64,000 nucleotides of DNA from Roseivirga sp. E12 (GCF_017592825.1 NZ_JAGFMD010000006.1:62001-126000); one strand, 5' to 3'; counted from the stretch's first letter, positions 51,049 to 61,417 are shown. Translations and numbers: made by a program. The notes: generated by a model not told the origin, from the sequence alone.

Positions 51049-53632
51049 AAAAATATCGGTACCAGATCAAAAAGTTGCCTGGCGATGGATATTTCTGATG
51101 GCCTGGAGAGATGCTCGGAAAAGTAAATCTCGGTTATTTCTTTTTATATCGTCCATTATCATAGGCATCGCGGCACTCGTTGCTATTAACTCTTTCAGTG
51201 ACAACCTCCAGTCCGACATCAACAGTCAGGCAAATGAACTACTCGGTGCCGACCTTGAGCTGGCAAGTAATGATTCTACATTCAAGTATCCCGTCATAGA
51301 AGCGATGGATCATGTGGTGTCTTATGAAAACAGTTTCGCATCGATGATTTTCTTTCCCAAAAACCAGGAAAGCAGACTTGTGGATGTAAGAGCGCTTGAA
51401 GGAGCATTTCCTTATTATGGAAAAATAGAAACTGAGCCAATAAGTGCGGAAGCCTCCTTTCGTGACGGTAAGAGAAAAGCGCTTGTAGATCAAAGCGTGA
51501 TGGTTCAGTACAATGTTGAAGTGGGTGATTCCATCAGGATTGGTAGAGTAATGTTCAAAATTGAAGGGTCACTCATAAGCTCTCCTTCTCAATCGATTGG
51601 TGCTACGCTTGTTGCTCCAGCGGTCTATATCCCAATGGACTATCTAGACGATACAGAGCTGATTCAAAAAGGAAGTCGTGTGTATTATAGAAGATTCTAC
51701 AAATTCCTAGATCCACCTAATGACTTCGACATAGATGAGCAAATCCGTACAGATAGCGACTCTCTAAGGGCTGCTAAAATCAGCAGTGAAACGATTAGAG
51801 AACGGAAGGAAGATACAGGAGACACTTTTGAAGATTTAGCTGACTTCCTAAATCTGGTTGCTTTTGTAGCATTATTGCTCGGGTGTGTAGGTGTGGCAAG
51901 CGCGGTACATATCTATATCAAGGAGAAAATTCGATTGGTGGCTATTCTGAGGTGCTTAGGTGCCAGTGGAAGAGATGCCTTTTACATTTATCTTACCCAA
52001 ATAGGACTACTGGGGCTCATTGGCTCCATATTAGGCGCAATTGCTGGGACTTTTATTCAAACTGTATTACCAAAAATTTTCTCTGACTTTTTGCCTGTGG
52101 ACGTAACCATTGCACTATCATGGACATCCATTTTGGGTGGAATACTTACTGGCTTTTTTGTCTCTATTCTATTTGCACTTTCCCCTCTAATCTCGGTAAG
52201 AAGGGCCTCTCCTTTGATTACCCTGCGGGGAATTCAAGAGGGTGGAAAGCTCAAACTAGATCGTGTACAATGGCTCATCTACGGTTGCATTTTCTTATTC
52301 GTTATTGGTTTTGCCTTTATACAAATTGGATCGCTTGGTGACAGCCTTGTATTCACCCTCTTTATCGGATTGGCCTTTGGGTTTTTGGCATTAATTGCCA
52401 AAATCAGCATGTGGCTTGTCAAGCGATTTTTCCCTGATTCATGGAGTTATGTTTGGAGGCAAAGTCTAGCCAACCTGCACCGCCCTAACAACCAAACATT
52501 AGTACTTATTTCATCTATTGGGCTGGGGACAGCCTTGATTACCACACTCTATTTCATTCAGACACTATTGATCAATGAGGTAGAAATAACAACCAATAAT
52601 GATCGGCCTAACCTTATGATCTTTGATATTCAAAGTCATCAGGTAAACGAGATTAATGACCTCGCTTTGGAAAGAGGCTTGCCTATTCTGCAAAGTGTAC
52701 CCATAGTCACTATGCGATTAAGTTCGGTGAATGGCATCACTTACAAACAAGCCTTAGAAGACACTTCCATCAACCTAAGAGGGGGCATGTTCAGAAGAGA
52801 ATGGCGAGTTACCTACCGTGATAGTCTCATCGATTCGGAAGAGCTCGCAAGTGGAACATTGACCATTCCCGAAGGGAACTCAGAAGAATATAAAGATTAT
52901 AGTAAGGATGCTGTTTTGGTGAGCCTTGAGGATGATTACGTTAAGCGGAATAATCTCGAACTGATGGATACTCTGGTTTGGGACGTTCAAGGTGTTCCGA
53001 TTACAACGATACTCGGCAGTACTAGAGAAATTGATTGGCAACGGGTTCAAACCAACTTTTTAGCCCTATTTCCAACGGGTGTTTTAGAACAAGCTCCTCA
53101 ATTTCATGTGCTGATTACACGAGTGAAAAGCACAGAAGAGGGCGCGCTTTTTCAAAGAGAGATAGTGAAGGATTATCCGAATGTATCGGTTATTGACGTT
53201 GGTCTTATTCTAAATACACTCGATGATATTCTAGACAAAATTGCCTTCGTCATTCGATTTATGGCCCTCTTCAGCATCATCACAGGATTGTTGGTACTCA
53301 TTAGTTCAGTAATCCTATCCAAATTTCAGCGTATCAAGGAAAGTGTACTCTTACGAACCATGGGGGGCAGCAGGCAGCAAATACTCAGTATTAATAGCTT
53401 GGAATACTTCTTTCTGGGAAGTCTTGCTTCTCTTTCAGGAATACTATTGGCCATGTTGGGCAGTTGGGGGCTAGCTTATTATTCTTTTGACTCTACTTTT
53501 GTGCCGAACATTTTGCCCATTGTGGCAGTCTACCTAATAATTACCGGACTTACCATTGTCATTGGCTTATTGAATAGTCGCGGAATAATAAGCAAACCTC
53601 CTTTGGAGGTGCTGAGAAATGAAATTCAATAA
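51041..53632 (+). CDS. ybbP: FtsX-like permease, YbbP-like, 863 residues
   Basis: An 863-residue permease with two FtsX-type domains and large extracytoplasmic parts. Membrane segments: one near the N-terminus (about 27-48), three in the first FtsX block (about 275-300, 325-350 and 365-388), two between (about 405-430 and 440-465), one at 490-510 and three near the end (about 745-770, 790-815 and 825-850). E. coli YbbP has a similar number and length. Forms a complex with the YbbA-like ATPase. Substrate unknown; partnership with the TesA-like hydrolase is suggested by the conserved gene order. Confidence 0.92.
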   Translation: MDKKISVPDQKVAWRWIFLMAWRDARKSKSRLFLFISSIIIGIAALVAINSFSDNLQSDINSQANELLGADLELASNDSTFKYPVIEAMDHVVSYENSFASMIFFPKNQESRLVDVRALEGAFPYYGKIETEPISAEASFRDGKRKALVDQSVMVQYNVEVGDSIRIGRVMFKIEGSLISSPSQSIGATLVAPAVYIPMDYLDDTELIQKGSRVYYRRFYKFLDPPNDFDIDEQIRTDSDSLRAAKISSETIRERKEDTGDTFEDLADFLNLVAFVALLLGCVGVASAVHIYIKEKIRLVAILRCLGASGRDAFYIYLTQIGLLGLIGSILGAIAGTFIQTVLPKIFSDFLPVDVTIALSWTSILGGILTGFFVSILFALSPLISVRRASPLITLRGIQEGGKLKLDRVQWLIYGCIFLFVIGFAFIQIGSLGDSLVFTLFIGLAFGFLALIAKISMWLVKRFFPDSWSYVWRQSLANLHRPNNQTLVLISSIGLGTALITTLYFIQTLLINEVEITTNNDRPNLMIFDIQSHQVNEINDLALERGLPILQSVPIVTMRLSSVNGITYKQALEDTSINLRGGMFRREWRVTYRDSLIDSEELASGTLTIPEGNSEEYKDYSKDAVLVSLEDDYVKRNNLELMDTLVWDVQGVPITTILGSTREIDWQRVQTNFLALFPTGVLEQAPQFHVLITRVKSTEEGALFQREIVKDYPNVSVIDVGLILNTLDDILDKIAFVIRFMALFSIITGLLVLISSVILSKFQRIKESVLLRTMGGSRQQILSINSLEYFFLGSLASLSGILLAMLGSWGLAYYSFDSTFVPNILPIVAVYLIITGLTIVIGLLNSRGIISKPPLEVLRNEIQ

Positions 53633-53733
53633 TAGAATTCGAGCGATTAACCATCCGAATGTCCGTTCGGCATGGAGCGCACTGAATTTTGGCATAATTG
53701 TAGTAAACTAGAAGCAGAATTAACATTATACTT

Positions 53734-54090
53734 ATGAAAGCAGTATTAGCAATATTTTTTGGAATGATCATGTTGGGTCAATCCAACCCAAACAACAAAG
53801 TAATTGGCATTTGGGATGGCAAACTAGAAGCTGGAGGAGCGACTTATAGACTGGTCGTTCACGTTAGAAATGACGAAGGAAAACTCAAAGGAGCCATGGA
53901 AAGTCCTGATCAAGGGCCTGGTGAAATCGCTACCGATACGATGAAATTCGAAGATGGTAAGCTTACGTTCACTATCACTAATATCGGGGGTTCTTATGAA
54001 GGAACTTTGAAAGATGGAAAATTGGAAGGAAAATGGAGTCAAGCAGGACAGTCTTTCCCTCTAAACCTGACCATGAGAGACAAGAGTTGA
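53734..54090 (+). CDS. Small exported protein of unknown function
   Basis: A 118-residue protein with a signal peptide (about 1-16) and a repetitive beta-strand domain (GIWDGKLEAGGATYRLVVHV, then GTLKDGKLEGKW). This resembles the domain found ahead of exported alpha/beta hydrolases in Bacteroidota, with a MESPDQGP segment typical of it, but no hydrolase follows here, so it is a free-standing copy or the remnant of a longer protein. It lies 101 bp after the ybbP-like gene and 73 bp before the amidohydrolase. Confidence 0.8.
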   Translation: MKAVLAIFFGMIMLGQSNPNNKVIGIWDGKLEAGGATYRLVVHVRNDEGKLKGAMESPDQGPGEIATDTMKFEDGKLTFTITNIGGSYEGTLKDGKLEGKWSQAGQSFPLNLTMRDKS

Positions 54091-54163
54091 TCTCACTCCT
54101 GTAAAGCGTATTGTTAAAGGTTGGCGAATTCTCTATCTTTTGAATTGTCAACCTTTAATTATT

Positions 54164-55747
54164 ATGCGACTTAAAACCTATCTCATCGGGCTTGTATGCC
54201 TGATACTTTTTCCCGCTTCAACTGTATTCTCACAAATTGAAAGAGCTCCTGCCCGATCAGAAGGCGATGGACCTTTTAATCGATTAATCATCAGAGGTGC
54301 CACCCTCATCAATGGTAATGGTGCTCCTCCAACTGGTCCTGTAGACATTGTTGTTGAGCAAAACATCATCAAAGGAATTTTTAATGTCGGGTATCCTGGC
54401 ATGCCGATTAGAGAACGTGATCGGCCGAAAGCCAACCCTGGAGACCGAGAGCTAGATGCCGAAGGCATGTATGTGCTACCAGGACTTATAGATATGCATG
54501 GTCATATTGGTGGTACTGGACAAGGCACACCTTCAGAATACGTATTCAAACTCTGGTTAGCACATGGCATTACCACCATCCGAGATCCTTCGGCAGGGAA
54601 TGGACTCAAGTGGGTATTAGAGCACAAAGAAAAAAGCGCCAAAAATCAGATCACGGCACCAAGGATATTCGCATATACAGGTTTTGGACAGGGTGCAAAG
54701 GAGCCAATATCGACTCCGGAAATGGCCCGAGAATGGGTAAGAAACAATGCAAAGAATGGTTCCGATGGCATTAAGTTCTTCGGTGCTGCTCCCGACATAA
54801 TGCAAGCTGCTCTTGAAGAGAATAAGAAACTTGGATTACGATCGGCAATGCATCATGCGCAAATGGATGTTGTAAGATGGAATGTGCTCAACTCTGCACG
54901 AGCAGGACTTACTTCAATGGAACACTGGTATGGTCTTCCGGAAGCACTCTTTACTGACAGGCGTGTTCAAAACTATAGTCTAGATTACAATTATCGTAAC
55001 GAACAGGATCGTTTTGGCGAAGCAGGTCAACTATGGAAACAAGCTGCTGCTCCATTCTCAGATCACTGGAACAAAGTAATGGATGAACTAATTGCCCTCG
55101 GTTTTACGCTCGATCCTACTTTCAATATCTATGAGGCGAGCAGAGATTTAATGAGGGCCTACACTGCAGAATGGCATCAACAGTACACTTTGCCATCACT
55201 TTGGGATTTCTACCGACCAAGCAGGCGTTCACATGGCTCCTACTGGTTTTCTTGGGGTACTGAGCAAGAGGTGGCTTGGAAAGAGAACTACAAACTATGG
55301 ATGACTTTTGTAAATGAATACAAAAACCGAGGTGGACGTGTCACAGCTGGTTCTGATTCAGGCTTTATCTATCAACTGTATGGATTCGGATTCATCCGAG
55401 AACTAGAATTACTCCGTGAATCTGGTTTTCATCCCTTGGAAGTCATTATGTCTGCTACGCTTAACGGTGCAGAAGCGCTAGGCGCTGATGATATGTTGGG
55501 TACGATCGAAGTTGGTAAGTACGCAGACTTCGCCATCGTAGAGGAAAACCCACTTCAAAACCTAAAAGTACTCTATGGAACAGGCACTATTCAATTGGAT
55601 GACAATAATGAGGTGATCCGTGTAGGGGGCGTGAAATACACCATTAAAGATGGAATTATCTATGACGCCAAGAAACTCCTAGAGGATGTCAAGCAGATGG
55701 TTGACGAAAAGAAAAATGGTATGACCTTCAAACTAACTAACAAGTAA
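54164..55747 (+). CDS. Exported amidohydrolase-superfamily protein
   Basis: Start at ATG 54164 (a TTG at 54140 is also open), giving 527 residues with a signal peptide (about 1-20). The metal sites of the superfamily are complete: GLIDMHGHIGG (HxH), GIKFF (possible carboxylated Lys), the two His of SAMHHAQM and SMEHW, and the Asp of TAGSDSG. The closing GTIEVGKYADFAIV is typical of this imidazolonepropionase/dihydroorotase-like group. It hydrolyses a cyclic amide or peptide substrate that is not predictable. It is 1 bp ahead of a TPR lipoprotein. Confidence 0.93.
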   Translation: MRLKTYLIGLVCLILFPASTVFSQIERAPARSEGDGPFNRLIIRGATLINGNGAPPTGPVDIVVEQNIIKGIFNVGYPGMPIRERDRPKANPGDRELDAEGMYVLPGLIDMHGHIGGTGQGTPSEYVFKLWLAHGITTIRDPSAGNGLKWVLEHKEKSAKNQITAPRIFAYTGFGQGAKEPISTPEMAREWVRNNAKNGSDGIKFFGAAPDIMQAALEENKKLGLRSAMHHAQMDVVRWNVLNSARAGLTSMEHWYGLPEALFTDRRVQNYSLDYNYRNEQDRFGEAGQLWKQAAAPFSDHWNKVMDELIALGFTLDPTFNIYEASRDLMRAYTAEWHQQYTLPSLWDFYRPSRRSHGSYWFSWGTEQEVAWKENYKLWMTFVNEYKNRGGRVTAGSDSGFIYQLYGFGFIRELELLRESGFHPLEVIMSATLNGAEALGADDMLGTIEVGKYADFAIVEENPLQNLKVLYGTGTIQLDDNNEVIRVGGVKYTIKDGIIYDAKKLLEDVKQMVDEKKNGMTFKLTNK

Positions 55748-55748
55748 C

Positions 55749-56687
55749 ATGAAGAATCTACTAGTAATAGGCCTGATCGTTTGCTTATGTCTTTCTTGTG
55801 GTGATCAAAAAAGCAGTGAGACCTATGATGCTGACTCTGTTCAGGCGGTTTCTCTTCTCGGCAATGATTTGACAATTCCAGATCGAAGTGAAGCTCAAGA
55901 AAAGCGATTGAATGATAACTTAAATGAGGCCCAAAAGAACTTCGATGCGGAAGCCAGCGAGATGAATACGATATGGCTTGGCCGAAGGCATGCTTACCTC
56001 TATGATTATAAAAAGGCCATTGAAGTATTTACCGAGGGAATTGCCGCTTACCCAAACTCTTACAAACTATATCGCCATAGAGGACACCGGTATATAAGCA
56101 TAAGACAGTTTGATAAGGCAATCTCAGATTATGAAAAGGCCTATGAGTTAATGCCTAAAGACCAAATGGATATCGAACCCGATGGTGCACCCAACAGGCT
56201 CAATATACCACTGTCCAACACGCAATTCAATATTCTTTACCACTACGGATTGGCGCATTACCTGAAGGGGAACTTTGAAAAGGCCGAAGCGATTTATAAG
56301 AAATGCATGAGTTACTCGGATAACCCTGACCTTGTAGTTGCCACCTCAGACTGGCTTTATATGGCATTACAAAGACAAGGAAAATCACAAATAGCGAGTG
56401 AGCTATTGGGATACATTGACCCTTCCATGAAGATCATTGAAAATGATAGCTACTTCAAACGCTTAATGATGTACAAGGGAGAAATTAAACCTGAAAGTTT
56501 ACTTGAGGCTACTGGTGACGATGCGGCACTAAGCTTGGCTACTCAGGGTTATGGAGTTGGTAACTGGTACTTGTATCAAAATGATACTGCTAAAGCAAAG
56601 GAAATCTTCCAGAAAGTGATTGAAGGCACTTCTTGGTCTGCCTTCGGTTATATCGCTGCGGAAGTAGATCTTTCCAAGATGAACTAA
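55749..56687 (+). CDS. TPR-repeat lipoprotein
   Basis: A 312-residue lipoprotein (lipobox LSC, Cys17) with tetratricopeptide-like helices: AIEVFTEGIAAYPNSYKLYRH and AISDYEKAYELMPKD, and more divergent ones after (NFEKAEAIYKKCMSYSD and AKEIFQKVIEGTSW). It starts 1 bp after the amidohydrolase gene, so it is coupled. It may scaffold or dock the amidohydrolase at the membrane; that is inference. The operon ends in a strong hairpin at 56708-56736. Confidence 0.9.
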   Translation: MKNLLVIGLIVCLCLSCGDQKSSETYDADSVQAVSLLGNDLTIPDRSEAQEKRLNDNLNEAQKNFDAEASEMNTIWLGRRHAYLYDYKKAIEVFTEGIAAYPNSYKLYRHRGHRYISIRQFDKAISDYEKAYELMPKDQMDIEPDGAPNRLNIPLSNTQFNILYHYGLAHYLKGNFEKAEAIYKKCMSYSDNPDLVVATSDWLYMALQRQGKSQIASELLGYIDPSMKIIENDSYFKRLMMYKGEIKPESLLEATGDDAALSLATQGYGVGNWYLYQNDTAKAKEIFQKVIEGTSWSAFGYIAAEVDLSKMN

Positions 56688-56707
56688 TAAGCCGAAAGAA
56701 CAGCAAT

Positions 56708-56736
56708 AAAAAAGGGCTCCGATGGAGCCCTTTTTT
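56708..56736. terminator. Strong bidirectional terminator
   Basis: A perfect 13-bp stem, AAAAAAGGGCTCC and GGAGCCCTTTTTT, with a 3-nt loop (GAT). A-run on one side and T-run on the other make it work on both strands. It lies between the ends of the TPR lipoprotein (+) and the tail-specific protease (-). Confidence 0.92.
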
Positions 56737-56750
56737 GTGAGTTTTAATTT

Positions 56751-58811
56751 TTATCCTCTTCTTTTCTTTCCAGCTTGAATCTGGTCCGCCAAGAGTTTGA
56801 TGCTCTCTTTCAGATATGCATCTTTCATATCGTCTAACGATCTATCTTGAACTTTGTTTGCTTCAAGCTCAGAAAGTGAAGCTCCAATTTTTACGCGAGC
56901 ATCTCTTTTCTTCTGACGATCATCCTGCTCCTTCTTACGCTGATCGTAATTCAAAGACACTTCTTTTCTTGCTCTGTTCTTCTTTAGTTCCTCAATATCG
57001 TATTGAAGGTCCAAGAGTGTTTGATCTTGTTTTAACCTTTGGCTATGCCGTGTTTTCAACATGGACAGCATGCTAGCATCTACATAATCCATAGGCTTGA
57101 ATGGAGCAGCAGCAATTTTATCCCATGGCAGTGCACTTGGTTTAGAACTCTCTCCAAACTCCTGAGCGCTATACACCGAAGGGAATTCAATATCTGGCGT
57201 CACTCCTCTATGCTGCGTACTACTACCAGTTACCCGATAGAATTTGGCTATTGTAAATTTCAATAAGCCCAGCTCCTCATCATCAGGCTGTCTCAAAAAC
57301 TCCTTAAGACCTCTAACATTCTGGACAGTACCTTTACCATACGTCTGCTCGCCTACTACAACTCCTCGCTTGTAGTCCTGGATCGCTCCAGCAAAGATCT
57401 CAGAGGCTGAAGCCGAAAACCTATTGATCATAACATTCAGTGGACCATCATACGTCACACCTCTATTCTCATCATCATACTTTTGAACTTGGCCACGGCT
57501 ATCTTTCACTTGTACCACGGTGCCTCCTGGCAAAAACAGTCCTGTAAGACTTATAGCCTCTACAAGTGCTCCACCACCATTATTTCTCAGGTCTAACATT
57601 ATACCGTCAACCTTCTGTTCTTCCAATTCTTTAACTAAGCGTCTTACGTCATTGGTAGTACTCGTATAATCCTCTCCACCTTTATCATAGCCATCAGGGT
57701 CTAAGTAAAAGTCTGGAACGGTAATAACTCCAATTGTATAATCAGTACCATTTTCAGTGTATTGAACTACTTCGCTCTTGGCTCTTGCCTCATCGAGCTT
57801 AATCTTATCTCTTACCAGTGAAACCACTTTCGTCTCGCCTCCAGGACTAGCGCCAGCTGGCAATAGCTTTAATCTGACTAGGGTACCTTTTGGGCCTCTA
57901 ATCTGGCCAGCCACTTCGTCTGATCTCCAGCCGATGACATCAATCATTTCTCCTTCAGCTCCTTGTGCAACGCCAATTACTCTATCCTCTTTATCCACTT
58001 GACCACTTAGGAAAGCAGGTCCACCGGCTCTCAGGTCTGTGATCTTGGTAAAATCATTGTCTTGTTGAAGCGTAGCTCCAATGCCTTCCAAAGACTTTCT
58101 GCTTTGCATTTGAAAATCTTCGGCATTCAGTGGCGTGAAATAATTAGTATGTGGATCGAAAGCTTCGGTCACCGAATTCATGAACATTTCGAAGACATCA
58201 TTGCTATTATATTTGGCCACATTGCTCTTAAATCGCTCGTATCTAGTTGTCAGAACCTCTTTGACTTTGTCATCTTCTGAACCACTAAGTTTCAGTCCTA
58301 TTGCTTGATTCTTGATCGTCTTACGCCATATTTCATCCAGCTGATTATTACTTGAGGCATAAGGTTCTTTTTCACGATCGAAAGTCAATGTCTCATTTTT
58401 GCGATAATCGAACTTATCACCCACATGATTTAGGGCATATTCCAACCGGGCTTCCAAGCGCTTCTTATAAATATTGAAAATGTAGAAGGCAGGGACCAAA
58501 TCTCCATTTTTGAGCTTATCGTCAAGCTCATAGCGGTACTTTTCGAAAGAACGAATGTCACTCTCTAAGAAGTAGTTCTTGTTGCCATCTAGTGACTCGA
58601 TGAAATTGTTGAAAATGACTGAAGACAGTGAATCGTCTAAATCAGTTTCACGATAATGAAAATAATCTAAAATCTGAACGATTATTCTCGCCTCCTTTAA
58701 GTGTGCCGCTGTAGGCTGTAAAACTTCACTAGAGTCCCTCTCTGCAGCCACAAGTGGTCCTGTAAACAGAATTGCCAGTGAAAGCCATAATATCTTTTTC
58801 ATCATCTTCAT
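56751..58811 (-). CDS. prc: Carboxy-terminal (tail-specific) protease Prc/CtpA, long type
   Basis: A 686-residue periplasmic S41 protease with signal peptide (about 1-23, ending AA). Domains in order: an N-terminal helical part (about 30-230), a PDZ domain (GIGATLQQDNDFTKITDLRAGGPAF, near 240-310), the S41 catalytic domain with Ser in NRFSASASEIFAG (about 468) and the Lys in EQTYGKGTVQ (about 492), and a C-terminal DUF3340-type helical domain. It trims periplasmic or lipoprotein substrates at the C-terminus. It ends the leftward series and uses the strong terminator. Confidence 0.95.
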   Translation of the reverse strand: MKMMKKILWLSLAILFTGPLVAAERDSSEVLQPTAAHLKEARIIVQILDYFHYRETDLDDSLSSVIFNNFIESLDGNKNYFLESDIRSFEKYRYELDDKLKNGDLVPAFYIFNIYKKRLEARLEYALNHVGDKFDYRKNETLTFDREKEPYASSNNQLDEIWRKTIKNQAIGLKLSGSEDDKVKEVLTTRYERFKSNVAKYNSNDVFEMFMNSVTEAFDPHTNYFTPLNAEDFQMQSRKSLEGIGATLQQDNDFTKITDLRAGGPAFLSGQVDKEDRVIGVAQGAEGEMIDVIGWRSDEVAGQIRGPKGTLVRLKLLPAGASPGGETKVVSLVRDKIKLDEARAKSEVVQYTENGTDYTIGVITVPDFYLDPDGYDKGGEDYTSTTNDVRRLVKELEEQKVDGIMLDLRNNGGGALVEAISLTGLFLPGGTVVQVKDSRGQVQKYDDENRGVTYDGPLNVMINRFSASASEIFAGAIQDYKRGVVVGEQTYGKGTVQNVRGLKEFLRQPDDEELGLLKFTIAKFYRVTGSSTQHRGVTPDIEFPSVYSAQEFGESSKPSALPWDKIAAAPFKPMDYVDASMLSMLKTRHSQRLKQDQTLLDLQYDIEELKKNRARKEVSLNYDQRKKEQDDRQKKRDARVKIGASLSELEANKVQDRSLDDMKDAYLKESIKLLADQIQAGKKRRG

Positions 58812-58973
58812 TTCAACGCGGTTTTCTCTTAAACGTTTTCCGAAAAAAGGATTTAAATGTAACGAAAATCACTCAAACTTAACGGAGACGTAACTTATCG
58901 ACTACAAGTATAATACCATAACTGGTCATACTAGTTTCAACATATGGTCATAAGGATGTTAAAAAATGCAAAA

Positions 58974-61355
58974 TCACTCGTAACGCAGTGAATTTGCAGG
59001 ATTAATCGTAGCCGCTTTAACGGATTGAAAAGTCACCGTTAGAAGTGCAATCATAATAGCTGCCAAGGCCGAGACTAAGAACCAAACCCAATTGATATCA
59101 ACACGGTACTCAAAATCGCTTAACCAAGAACTCATTAAATAGTAAGCAACCGGAACGGCCAAAATAACTGCCACACCAATCAGCTGAGAAAACTGCTTCG
59201 ATAGCAAGAGAACGATACCTCCAATGCTCGCTCCTAGTACCTTCCGTACGCCAATTTCTTTCGTCTTTTGTTCTGCTGTGAATGCCGACAAACCAAACAG
59301 CCCGAGACAAGCAATGAAAATTGCCAACCAAGTAAAGCTGAAAACAAGCTTACCGAATCGTTCATCAGAAGCATATTGCTGACCGAACTCTTCATCAAAG
59401 AAACGATACTCTAGGGGGCTATTAGGGAATATCTCATCCCATGCCGACTGAATAAAATCCATAGTCTCACTAACATTGGCAGAAGCAAATTTGACAGCCA
59501 AATTTCCACCTCCATTAGGATTGAAGAACATGGCCAAAGGCTCAATCTTGTGCCTCATATTGGTAAAATGGAAGTCTTTTACTACCCCGATTACAGTTCT
59601 TTCTTGCTGGCCAAAAGTGATTTTTCTTCCTACCGGGTCCTCCCAAGCTAGTTCCTTTACCATCGCCTCATTGATAAGTAGACCTTGCTGCTGATCGGTT
59701 TGCATCTCTCGATCATAACCACGCCCATCTACGATTTCCATATCCATCAATTCCATGAATTTCTCATCGAAATTCAAGACGGAAATGATCCAGGTATCTT
59801 CCTGAGATACTCCCTCCGGACGCACACCTCTTCGACCAAAAGTCCTGCCTGGCATGCCACCGGTACGAGCTGTTGTTATGATATCAGGGCTTTGTTCCAA
59901 CTTGTTGATAAGTACGGGCATCGACTGCTGCAAACTCGGATGCCCAACGTTAAGTGTAACCACCTGCTCAGGGTCAAAGCCTTTATCGATATTGCGTTGG
60001 TGCTGCAATTGATCATAAACAATAGCTGTACCGATGATCATGGTTATGGAAATGGTGAACTGAAAGATCACCAGCGATTTCCTCAACAAGACCCCTTTAG
60101 AGCTTGTCTTAAATGAGCCTCTCAAAATACTAATCGGGTTAAAGCCGGATAACAAGAGTGCTGGGTAACTACCCGAAAACAACCCTAGTAACAATACGAA
60201 AGCCAAAGCTCCAAGTGACCACTCCAGATGACCTAAGAAGTAAATTGCCAAGTTCTCCTCTATTGGAAGGTTAATTAAGGTGCTAGTTATAGCTACTAGG
60301 CCTATCGCTATAACGAAAGAGACCAGACATAAAACCACTGATTCAATCATGAATTGATTGATCAACTGACGTCTAATCGCTCCAAAAACCTTTCTGACAC
60401 CAACCTCTTGCGCCCTATTGGCCGATCTGGCGGTAGACAAATTCATAAAATTGAATGAGGCGATCAGAATGACAAACAGTCCAACAGCCGCTAATGTGTA
60501 TACATAGCCAATGTCGGTTTTATTAAGGTTATAATTCTCAAAGAGAATTCCACTTGAATTAAGGTGAACATCCTTCAGAGGTTGCAGGGTGACTTTGAAG
60601 TTGTCTCCCACATTATTGGCACGAATCAAATCCTCCATTTTTGACTCTACATTTTCTTCACTCCCCTTATCGGCTAGTTCTACATAGGTTACCATGCTTA
60701 TACTCTGCCACGACCTAAGAAATTGGGCAAATCCAGATGTAGTATCAGCTTGTTGCATTGAAACAACCACATCGAAGTTTAAATGAGAGTTATCAGGTAC
60801 ATCAGCCATAATTCCGACCACTTCAATACCCGCCTGATTGCCAATGTCTATGCGCTTTCCAATGGGGTTCTCTGACCCAAATGTTTTCTTCGCCATAGAC
60901 TCCGTGAAAATGACCGTATTGGGTTCAGTAAGGGCTTTTTCGGTATCCCCGTCAATCAATTTGAAATCAAACACTTCGAAAAGCGTTGGCTCAGCATAAG
61001 CAAAGTGCTCAGTATAAAAACCTTGTTGTTCATAGTTGATTAGCTGCCTTCCCTGTGGTATCATTCTCACACGCTTTTCCACTTCTGGAAAGTCATTCTC
61101 CATGGCAGGGCCTAGTGCCGGGAGCGTGATGCCAACCAAATTACTGCTTACACCAAGCGCCTCGTCTATCGTTAGCACCCGAAAGATATCATCCGATTTA
61201 GAGTGAAATCGATCGTAGCTCAATTCATTCTGAACAAAGAGAAAAATGATGATTCCACAAGCCATTCCAATAGAGAGGCCTAGGATATTGATTACTGAAG
61301 TGCCTTTGCTTTTAAGCAGGCTTCGGAAAGCTATCTTGAGATAATTCTTAAACAT
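58974..61355 (-). CDS. FtsX/MacB-type ABC permease, 793 residues
   Basis: A 793-residue permease of the MacB-PCD/FtsX type common in Bacteroidota (start MFKNYLKIAFRSLLKSKG). Two periplasmic core domains and two FtsX blocks are visible: membrane segments near 22-44, about 285-310, 335-365, 378-400 and 425-445, then about 677-700, 735-760 and 765-785. The motif RAQEVGVRKVFGA and later KTKEIGVRKVLGAS are typical. The ATPase partner is not in the window. A palindromic GTAAGCGGTTAC motif lies 63 bp upstream. Confidence 0.92.
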   Translation of the reverse strand: MFKNYLKIAFRSLLKSKGTSVINILGLSIGMACGIIIFLFVQNELSYDRFHSKSDDIFRVLTIDEALGVSSNLVGITLPALGPAMENDFPEVEKRVRMIPQGRQLINYEQQGFYTEHFAYAEPTLFEVFDFKLIDGDTEKALTEPNTVIFTESMAKKTFGSENPIGKRIDIGNQAGIEVVGIMADVPDNSHLNFDVVVSMQQADTTSGFAQFLRSWQSISMVTYVELADKGSEENVESKMEDLIRANNVGDNFKVTLQPLKDVHLNSSGILFENYNLNKTDIGYVYTLAAVGLFVILIASFNFMNLSTARSANRAQEVGVRKVFGAIRRQLINQFMIESVVLCLVSFVIAIGLVAITSTLINLPIEENLAIYFLGHLEWSLGALAFVLLLGLFSGSYPALLLSGFNPISILRGSFKTSSKGVLLRKSLVIFQFTISITMIIGTAIVYDQLQHQRNIDKGFDPEQVVTLNVGHPSLQQSMPVLINKLEQSPDIITTARTGGMPGRTFGRRGVRPEGVSQEDTWIISVLNFDEKFMELMDMEIVDGRGYDREMQTDQQQGLLINEAMVKELAWEDPVGRKITFGQQERTVIGVVKDFHFTNMRHKIEPLAMFFNPNGGGNLAVKFASANVSETMDFIQSAWDEIFPNSPLEYRFFDEEFGQQYASDERFGKLVFSFTWLAIFIACLGLFGLSAFTAEQKTKEIGVRKVLGASIGGIVLLLSKQFSQLIGVAVILAVPVAYYLMSSWLSDFEYRVDINWVWFLVSALAAIMIALLTVTFQSVKAATINPANSLRYE

Positions 61356-61417
61356 GACCGTGAGTTTTTATGATGATGAATCTAAGTGCCTAAAAGTTTT
61401 ATATCACTTAGACTTAT

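Noticed and set aside
53651-53674. Hairpin CCATCCGAA/TTCGGCATGG after the ybbP-like gene
   Set aside because: Stem has a bulge and there is no T run, so it was not called a terminator.
59685-60116. 143-residue plus-strand ORF opposite the permease
   Set aside because: Shadow of the long FtsX-type gene; no motifs.
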